NCBI RefSeq assembly: GCF_003344045.1 | Contig: NZ_QFWX01000001.1 | Coordinates: 496,001 to 560,000 of the forward strand | Origin: Marinobacter vulgaris | GTDB lineage: Bacteria; Pseudomonadota; Gammaproteobacteria; Pseudomonadales; Oleiphilaceae | Length of the DNA: 64,000 nt | Direction of reading: 5' to 3' | Shown here: piece after piece, positions 58,298 to 64,000 of the stretch | Position numbering within the stretch: the first letter of the stretch is position 1 | Layout: every line of letters starts with the position of its first letter | The notes under the pieces: generated by a model | Seen by the model: the letters and a program-made list of their open reading frames with translations, nothing else | What the model was told of the DNA's origin: nothing | Database searches by the model: none | Program-made: the position numbers and the translations under genes

Positions 58298-59917
58298 GTG
58301 CTGGAACGCCTGCAACGCCGATTGGGGCTGCAGACAATACCCGGGGTGTTTTTCACCTCTGCCGGGGTGGCTGCTCTGTTTGTCGCCCTGGCGGTTCCTT
58401 TTGACCAGGTCGTAGCTGACAGTTTCGGGCTGCTTACCGGCTGGGTGGCCCGTAACCTGGGCTGGTTCTACATCCTCGCGGTAACCTCTTTACTGGTGTT
58501 TCTGCTGGGGCTGGCCGTGAGCCGCTACGGCAATATCCGTCTGGGAGCCGATGATAGCCGGCCCGATTACTCCAACCTGACCTGGTTCACCATGCTCTTC
58601 GCTGCCGGCATCGGCACCATACTCATGTTCTGGGGTGTGGCAGAGCCGGTATCCCACTTTGCCAATCCGCCTTTTGAGGGTGTGCAACCGGGCTCGGAAA
58701 GGGCCGCCGGTGATGCCATGACCGTCGCGCTCTATCACTTCGGTCTGCACACCTGGACCATCTTTGCCATGCCGGGGCTGGCGATCGGCTACTTTGCCTA
58801 CCGGCACAACCTGCCCATGCGCATCAGCAGCCTGTTCTACCCGATTCTTGGCCAGAAGGCTTTCGGGCCGTGGGGCTGGGCGGTGGACGTGATTGCGGTC
58901 CTCGGTACCCTGTTTGGTGTGGCAACGTCGCTGGGACTGGGAACGCTGCAGCTGAACAGTGGTCTCAATTACCTGTTCGGCACTCCATCGACAGGGCTGG
59001 TTCAGGTTATCCTGATTGCCACCATTACCAGCATTGCTGCTACCTCGGTGGCCCTGGGACTCGACAAGGGAGTGAGGCGGCTGTCCCAGCTTAACATTGT
59101 GCTGGCCATAGTCCTGCTCGGGTTTGTGCTCGCCGTGGGGCCGACCGTGTTTATAGCCGAGGGCATGGTTCAGAGTGTGGGTGATTATTTCGACGCATTG
59201 CCCTGGCTTGCCTTCTGGACCGAGACCTTCAAGGAAACCGACTGGCAGCGCCAGTGGACCCTGTTCTACTGGGCCTGGACCATTTCCTGGGCGCCCTATG
59301 TGGGGATTTTCATCGCGCGGATCTCCCGTGGGCGCACCATCCGCGAGTTTGTCGCCGGTGTGCTTTTTGCCCCGACCGCTTTCACGCTGGTGTGGTTCGG
59401 CATCTTCGGATTATCCGCGATCCAGGTGGAGATGAACGGCCAGATCGCACTGGCAGAGCAAGTGCAGCAGGATCCTTCCGTAGCGATCTTCGCGTTCCTG
59501 CAGGCCTTCCCCCTTGCAGACGTGGCATCGGCCCTGAGTGTGATCATTATCGTGATTTTCTTTACCACGTCATCGGATTCCGCTTCCCTTGTGATCGACA
59601 TGCTGACGCGCCGGGACGACCAGCCGTCTCTGGTACGCCAGAGGATTTTCTGGGCAGTGGCGCAGGGTATAATTGCCGCAACGCTTTTGTTGGCCGGCGG
59701 GCTGGATGCCCTTCAGAACGTGATTACGTCACTGGGCCTGCCCTTCTGCATTCTGCTGATTTTCATGGCAGTCGCGCTGTTCAGGGCCCTGCGGGCTGAC
59801 TACCGCGGTTACAGCGTGAACGAACTGGTCCAGGGGCGGGCCTTCCCGGAAGTGGAAGCCACCAGCACAAACAGACAGGAGAGCGGGCATGTATCACAAA
59901 CTGTTGATCGCCATTGA
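58298..59917 (+). CDS. BCCT family osmolyte transporter
   Basis: A 539-residue 12-helix carrier for betaine, choline, carnitine or ectoine. The family signature is present: WTLFYWAWTISWAPYVGIFIARISRGRTIREF, with the TM4 Trp/Gly region MLFAAGIGTILMFWGVAEPVSHF. The start is GTG with GGAGG upstream. The C-terminal tail is short, unlike osmosensing BetP. A UspA gene overlaps the end by 29 bases, and ectD lies close by, which suggests uptake of ectoine-type solutes. In Halomonas a UspA protein (TeaD) regulates the ectoine transporter TeaABC, which gives a precedent for the partner. Confidence 0.93.
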   Translation: MLERLQRRLGLQTIPGVFFTSAGVAALFVALAVPFDQVVADSFGLLTGWVARNLGWFYILAVTSLLVFLLGLAVSRYGNIRLGADDSRPDYSNLTWFTMLFAAGIGTILMFWGVAEPVSHFANPPFEGVQPGSERAAGDAMTVALYHFGLHTWTIFAMPGLAIGYFAYRHNLPMRISSLFYPILGQKAFGPWGWAVDVIAVLGTLFGVATSLGLGTLQLNSGLNYLFGTPSTGLVQVILIATITSIAATSVALGLDKGVRRLSQLNIVLAIVLLGFVLAVGPTVFIAEGMVQSVGDYFDALPWLAFWTETFKETDWQRQWTLFYWAWTISWAPYVGIFIARISRGRTIREFVAGVLFAPTAFTLVWFGIFGLSAIQVEMNGQIALAEQVQQDPSVAIFAFLQAFPLADVASALSVIIIVIFFTTSSDSASLVIDMLTRRDDQPSLVRQRIFWAVAQGIIAATLLLAGGLDALQNVITSLGLPFCILLIFMAVALFRALRADYRGYSVNELVQGRAFPEVEATSTNRQESGHVSQTVDRH

Positions 59918-60353
59918 CCCAAACGACGATGGGGAGGGCAAGCGTGCCCTTGAGGCCGCTATGGATCTGCTGGATGAGGACGGTGAGCTTCATCTTGCCA
60001 GCGCCTATAGCCCGGGCAGTGGCGGGTTTTTCCCCCATGTAACCGAGGAGGCGCCGGAACAGAAAGAAGCCGAGGTCAGGGGGGTGCTGGATCTGCTTGT
60101 GCGAAAATACCTCCCTCTGAACCGCAGCGCCAATTTACACGTGATGGCCGGGAACGCCGGTGAAAAGCTGGTCGCTCTGGCCGGGCAACTCTGTGCTGAT
60201 CTGGTCATGCTGGTATCACGGGGTAGCAGCGGGCGCTGGCATATACGCAGGGCGACGGTGGAGTATGTGTCGGTTAATGCCCCGTGTCCGGTACTCGTGC
60301 TGCCGTCTGTGGAAAAGTCCGGTACGGAGGCAAAGGAAAAAGAAAGCGACTGA
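59889..60353 (+). CDS. Universal stress protein, probable partner of the BCCT carrier
   Basis: A 154-residue UspA-type protein: MYHKLLIAIDPNDDGEGKRALEAAMDLL, ELHLASAYSPGSGGFF, LVMLVSRGSSGRWHIRRATVEYVSVNAPCPVLVL. The nucleotide-loop region is present in altered form (SRGSSGRWHIRRATVEYV). The ATG follows GGAGAG and lies inside the transporter gene, so the two are coupled. By analogy with TeaD it may tune transport to the cell's state; this is inference. Confidence 0.88.
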   Translation: MYHKLLIAIDPNDDGEGKRALEAAMDLLDEDGELHLASAYSPGSGGFFPHVTEEAPEQKEAEVRGVLDLLVRKYLPLNRSANLHVMAGNAGEKLVALAGQLCADLVMLVSRGSSGRWHIRRATVEYVSVNAPCPVLVLPSVEKSGTEAKEKESD

Positions 60354-60404
60354 CAAACCAAAAGCGGTTATTGGTCAGAGCCCTGCTCTGAGCAGTCCTT
60401 TGGT

Positions 60405-60414
60405 GGGGGGGGGG
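60405..60414. repeat. Run of ten G residues
   Basis: A 10-base G homopolymer lies between the convergent uspA and ectD ends. It is outside any gene, so slippage would not alter a protein. Assembly error is possible. Confidence 0.7.
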
Positions 60415-60440
60415 AGTAGCCCCACACCCCATGCCGTCGG

Positions 60441-61346
60441 TTATACCGGCTTCAGTGGTTCCCAGTTTTTCCGGTTGGCCAGGAACTCGGGCCGGGGCTT
60501 GTTGCCGCAATAGGGTTCTTCCAGCGTGTTATGAACGCTGTTGTACACGAAGAACAGGTTACTGCGTGGCCAGCACGACATGTTCAGGTTGGAGCCATGC
60601 AGTGTGTTGCACTCAAAAATAATCAGGGATCCCGGCGGCCCTTTGGGTGCCTCTATGGAGTTCTCGTCCATCAGCCTGGTCAGACTGGCGGCATCGGGAA
60701 CGCCCAGATTCTGGGTTTTGAGTGATTCCTTGTAGTTGTTCTCCGGAGTGCGGCCAACACAGGGAATAAAGTACTTCTGCGAACCCGGAATCAGCATCAG
60801 CGGACCGTTGAACTCGTTGTTGTCGGTCATCACGATGGAGCAGCTCAGGCAGCGCATCCGCGGCATGCCGTCCTCGCTGTGCCAGGTTTCGAAATCCGAG
60901 TGCCAGTTGAAGCCCTTGCCCTTGAAACCGGGCTTGTAATTGATCCGTGACTGATGAATATACACTTCGCTGTCCAGCAGCTGGCGCACGATGTCCAGAA
61001 GGTGCGGGTCACGGGTCAGGCGGTCAAAGCGGTCCGAGATTTCATGAATGCCAAAAATGGAGCGGATTTCTTCCTTTCCCGGCTCAAGAATGGTCCCTTC
61101 GGACAGCTTGAGATCCTCGTCTTCCTCGTAATCCTTGAGTTCCTTGATGAAGCCGTCCATCTCATCCTTGGAAAAAAACGAATCAAAGAACAGAAAGCCT
61201 CTGTCATCGAATTCGCGCACTTTCTCGGCGGATAGCGGGCCGTCCGAGAGCCGTTCCTCCGGTGTGTGCACGACCGGGTCCAGCCTTTCAAACATGCCCA
61301 GTTTACGCTCGAGACGGGTGGGGAAAAGATCCTGTGGGCGAGACAT
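60441..61346 (-). CDS. ectD: Ectoine hydroxylase EctD
   Basis: A 301-residue 2-oxoglutarate/Fe(II) dioxygenase of the PhyH family that converts ectoine to 5-hydroxyectoine. The EctD signature is almost exact: FNWHSDFETWHSEDGMPRMR with the HxD iron ligands, followed by LSCSIVMTDNNEFNGPLMLIPGSH-like SQKYFIPCVG. The distal His is in FECNTLHGSNLN, and Arg in PRSNLFFVYNSVHN binds 2-oxoglutarate. The N-terminal QDLFPTRLERK is typical. ectABC are not in the window. AGGAGG precedes the ATG. Confidence 0.95.
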   Translation of the reverse strand: MSRPQDLFPTRLERKLGMFERLDPVVHTPEERLSDGPLSAEKVREFDDRGFLFFDSFFSKDEMDGFIKELKDYEEDEDLKLSEGTILEPGKEEIRSIFGIHEISDRFDRLTRDPHLLDIVRQLLDSEVYIHQSRINYKPGFKGKGFNWHSDFETWHSEDGMPRMRCLSCSIVMTDNNEFNGPLMLIPGSQKYFIPCVGRTPENNYKESLKTQNLGVPDAASLTRLMDENSIEAPKGPPGSLIIFECNTLHGSNLNMSCWPRSNLFFVYNSVHNTLEEPYCGNKPRPEFLANRKNWEPLKPV

Positions 61347-61527
61347 AGATATCCTCCTTTTTGGTGAGAAGTACTAGAGTTATAGATTAAAAGAAGGATT
61401 TCAACTCGGGAGCCTTACCAGGGCCACCCTTGAAACGCCCGGGAATGGGGCCACCTCAGTAGTAGAACACTGGGCAGCAGAGCACCGGATTTACCGAATT
61501 TTGTAATCAGCTTACGGAGGGATCCCG

Positions 61528-62868
61528 ATGACACCAAGCAACCCGAACACCGAAACCGACAACTCAAGCCCGCAGGAGAAACCCTCATCGCGCCGGGTTT
61601 ACCTGGTTGATGGCGCGCGCACCCCATTTCTCAAGGCCAGGGGGCGACCGGGCCCGTTCTCGCCGGTTGATCTGGCTGTCCAGTGCGGGCGCCCTCTGCT
61701 CTTGCGCCAGCCGATACCGGTGGACGCCTATGACCAGGTCATCCTTGGCTGTGTCAACGTGGTGCCATCGGAGATGAACCCGGCACGGATTGCGGCTTTG
61801 CGCCTGGGGATGGGCGAAGCCATGCCCGCGTTTACGGTGCAGATTAACTGCGGTTCCGGAATGCAGTCCATTGATACCGCTTACAAATACATTCGTGATG
61901 GTGACAGTGATTTGATCCTGGCGGGGGGCACCGACGCTCTCAGCCATGCCCCGATGGTGCTGCAGACAGAGGCCGTGGAATGGCTGGCGGGACTCAATGC
62001 AGCGTCTTCCCCCCAGGATTATGTTCGCCAGCTCGGCCAGTTCAGCCCCAAGAAGCTCAAGCCGGAAATCAGTCTGGCCAAGGGACTGACCGATCCCATT
62101 GTCAGTTTGAGTATGGGCCAGACCGCCGAAGTACTGGCCCAGCAGTTCAACATCTCCCGGCAGGAAGCGGATGAGTACGCCGTATCCAGCCATCAGCGTC
62201 TTGCCCGCGCCCAGGAGGAAGGCTGGCTGGACGATGAGGTTGTGCCGGCCATTTCGCCGGAAGGGGAGCTTTTCAAACACGATGATGGAGTGCGTGCCGA
62301 CACGTCTGCCGAGGCTCTTGCCAAACTCAAGGCTGCCTTTGAACCACCGTTCGGTCAGGTGACGCCCGGCAACAGTTCCCAGGTCACTGATGGGGCCTCC
62401 TGGCTGATACTGGCATCCGAGGAGGCGGTGAAGAAATACGGGCTCAAGCCACGAGCGGTCCTGGTCGACAGTGAGTGGGCCGCTCTGGACCCCAAGATCA
62501 TGGGGCTTGGCCCGGTACTCAGTTCCACCGCGTTGCTGAAACGACACAACGCCGGCCTGAATGATATTGACCTGTGGGAAATCAACGAAGCGTTTGCAGC
62601 CCAGGTACTGGCCTGCATGAAAGCCTGGGCCGACCCGGAGTTCTGCAAGGTGGCCCTGGGGCTGGACAAACCCATGGGAAAGCTGGACCCCGAGCGCCTG
62701 AATATCGATGGCGGTGCCGTGGCCATGGGTCACCCGGTAGGCACCAGCGGCAACCGGATTGTCCTCCACCTGATGAATGCCCTGCACCGCAAGGGCGTCA
62801 AACGGGGCATTGCTACCGAGTGTATTGGTGGCGGCCAGTCCGGAGCCATGCTGATCGAGGCGGTGTAA
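61528..62868 (+). CDS. fadI: 3-ketoacyl-CoA thiolase / acetyl-CoA acyltransferase (FadI-like)
   Basis: A 446-residue thiolase. The catalytic Cys is in TVQINCGSGMQS, the NEAFAAQ motif is present, the His is in GAVAMGHPVGTSGN and the second Cys in TECIGGGQSGAML. The first 20 residues (TPSNPNTETDNSSPQEKP) look disordered. A FadJ-like gene follows after 49 bases, which gives the fadI-fadJ arrangement of beta-oxidation. Substrate range may differ from E. coli FadI, so the symbol is tentative. GGAGG precedes the ATG. Confidence 0.88.
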   Translation: MTPSNPNTETDNSSPQEKPSSRRVYLVDGARTPFLKARGRPGPFSPVDLAVQCGRPLLLRQPIPVDAYDQVILGCVNVVPSEMNPARIAALRLGMGEAMPAFTVQINCGSGMQSIDTAYKYIRDGDSDLILAGGTDALSHAPMVLQTEAVEWLAGLNAASSPQDYVRQLGQFSPKKLKPEISLAKGLTDPIVSLSMGQTAEVLAQQFNISRQEADEYAVSSHQRLARAQEEGWLDDEVVPAISPEGELFKHDDGVRADTSAEALAKLKAAFEPPFGQVTPGNSSQVTDGASWLILASEEAVKKYGLKPRAVLVDSEWAALDPKIMGLGPVLSSTALLKRHNAGLNDIDLWEINEAFAAQVLACMKAWADPEFCKVALGLDKPMGKLDPERLNIDGGAVAMGHPVGTSGNRIVLHLMNALHRKGVKRGIATECIGGGQSGAMLIEAV

Positions 62869-62917
62869 ACCCGGTCACAGCATTCACGCTTTAGCCATAA
62901 GATTGCAGGAGGCAACA

Positions 62918-64000
62918 ATGACAGGTCATATTCTGAAAGCCCTGAGTGCCCGTGAGATGGCCCGGGGCCCATTTGCGAACGCAGATACCGAAAAACAGGC
63001 AGAAAACTGGCAGCACTGGCGCCTTGGCCGGGATGAAAAGGACGTTGCCTGGCTGATCTTTGATAAAAAAGAGGCCGCAGCCAACGTCCTTTCTGCCGGC
63101 GTTCTTGAAGAGCTTGGCAAGATTGTGGAGGCGCTTGAGAGCAAGCCGCCAAAAGGGTTGGTGTTACGATCCATCAAGCCCACAGGCTTCTGCCTCGGAG
63201 CCGATATCACCGAATTCTCCGAACTCGGATCGGAGTCGGAGGTCGTGGACAAGCTTAGCCGGGCCCATGAGGTGGTTGACCGGTTTGAGGCCTTGTCCTT
63301 TCCGACCATTGCCGTGATTCATGGCTCTTGCCTGGGTGGTGGTCTGGAACTGGCCCTGGCCTGCGACTACCGGTTTGCCATCCCCGGCGCCAAGTTGGGC
63401 TTCCCCGAAGTCCAGTTGGGCCTGCACCCGGGCCTGGGCGGTACGGCGCGTCTCACCCAGCTGGTGGACCCGATTGAAGCCATGACCATGATGCTGACTG
63501 GCAAGACCCTTCCCCACGTCAAGGCCAGCAAACTGGGGCTGGTCGACCTGGTGGTGGAAGAGCGCCATGTGGCCGCGGCTGTCGAGGCGGCGGTTACCGG
63601 CGATGTCGAGCAGAGCAGCAGTGGCATGCGTGGCCGGGTGCTTTCCACGAAACCGGCGCGGCAGTTGCAGACCCGCCAGATGCGCTCGCAGGCGGCCAAA
63701 AAAGCGCCGCCCCAGCATTATCCTGCGCCCGAGGCGCTGATTGATCTGTGGGAGCAGTACGGTGGAGAGTCCGGCCCATCCATGCGCAAGGAGGAAATCG
63801 CCTCCTTTGCCAAGCTGATGATGACGGACACCTCCCGTAACCTGGTCAAAGTGTTCTTCCTGCGTGAAAAAATGAAAGGCCTGACCCGCACCGGGGCCGA
63901 ACCCGTTGAGCATGTGCACGTGGTCGGTGCCGGTGAGATGGGGGCCGATATTGCCGGTTGGTGTGCTTTCCAGGGGTTGCGGGTCACCCTGTTTGATATG
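62918..64000 (+). CDS. fadJ: Fatty-acid oxidation multifunctional protein FadJ-like (N-terminal part, cut by window edge)
   Basis: The open frame from the ATG at 62918 (AGGAGG upstream) runs off the window after 361 residues. Residues about 40-215 are an enoyl-CoA hydratase/isomerase domain (GFCLGADITEFSELGSE, THxAVIHGSCLGGGLELALACDYRFA, LGFPEVQLGLHPGLGGTARL). A linker follows, then the 3-hydroxyacyl-CoA dehydrogenase nucleotide motif (VHVVGAGEMGADIAGW) at the end. It acts with the fadI product upstream in beta-oxidation. The dehydrogenase domain is cut by the window edge. Confidence 0.92.
   Translation, partial: MTGHILKALSAREMARGPFANADTEKQAENWQHWRLGRDEKDVAWLIFDKKEAAANVLSAGVLEELGKIVEALESKPPKGLVLRSIKPTGFCLGADITEFSELGSESEVVDKLSRAHEVVDRFEALSFPTIAVIHGSCLGGGLELALACDYRFAIPGAKLGFPEVQLGLHPGLGGTARLTQLVDPIEAMTMMLTGKTLPHVKASKLGLVDLVVEERHVAAAVEAAVTGDVEQSSSGMRGRVLSTKPARQLQTRQMRSQAAKKAPPQHYPAPEALIDLWEQYGGESGPSMRKEEIASFAKLMMTDTSRNLVKVFFLREKMKGLTRTGAEPVEHVHVVGAGEMGADIAGWCAFQGLRVTLFDM

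Noticed and set aside
60405..60414. Poly-G tract as phase-variation switch
   Set aside because: It lies between convergent gene ends and outside any promoter that I can see, so length changes would have no clear effect.

Overview
The window looks like the chromosome of a marine, halotolerant, denitrification-capable gammaproteobacterium, most likely Marinobacter or a close relative. The support is inference from gene content and order: gpmI-envC-ctpA-yibQ opposite yibN-secB (the enterobacterial arrangement), sufBCDS-A-T-E, fabA-fabB, the Vibrio-type flagellar genes flgP-flgT, ectoine hydroxylase with a BCCT osmolyte carrier, and several NarK carriers. No search was run, and no rRNA, tRNA, CRISPR array or intact insertion sequence was seen.

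Layout. 1-11 kb: end of hisF, cell-envelope genes (yibQ-like, S41 protease, envC), gpmI, yibN, secB, a periplasmic solute-binding protein, trmL, a thiolase, a pteridine-reductase-like SDR and cca. 11-14.4 kb: a TraF-like outer-membrane protein and flgP-flgT. 14.4-21.2 kb: the suf iron-sulfur assembly operon on the minus strand, with an IscR-like box at its promoter and a structured repeat between sufB and sufC. 21.3-25.1 kb: trhP, a minimal AraC-type regulator, fabB and fabA. 25.2-37.3 kb: anaerobic/nitrogen-oxide region with NnrS, SirB2, a one-domain voltage-gated channel, three NarK-family carriers, a universal stress protein, two good FNR-type boxes, and remnants of gspE and nnrS genes. It ends with Yip1, TrhA, WrbA and a Crp/Fnr regulator.

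37.6-58.2 kb is a metal-resistance island: AEC carrier, ferritin-like protein, CDF carrier with its CadR regulator and MerR-type operator, and a two-component system divergent from copI-copA-copB. These are followed by small accessory genes (a decayed permease, a small membrane protein, DUF302) and then a tightly overlapping operon of complex I-like genes: nuoA, a nuoB/nuoD fusion, nuoH, J, K, L, M, N. A hupE/membrane-anchor pair, a DUF3147 gene and a Met-rich periplasmic protein close the island. 58.3-64 kb holds a BCCT carrier with a UspA partner, ectD, and fadI with the start of fadJ.

The main discovery candidate is the nuo-like operon at 46809-55442. Its membrane arm keeps the key proton-channel residues. 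The single soluble protein is a NuoB-like domain without cluster cysteines, a heavy-metal-binding CPMHP/CPKCGM domain, a linker with about 37 histidines, and a NuoD-like domain without catalytic residues. NuoC, E, F, G and I are absent. It reads as an ion-translocating complex in which redox chemistry has been replaced by metal binding. Separately, an 11-bp-spaced CTGAAT direct repeat occurs twice between the two-component system and copI and once before the Met-rich gene, with the same geometry, which suggests a small copper regulon.
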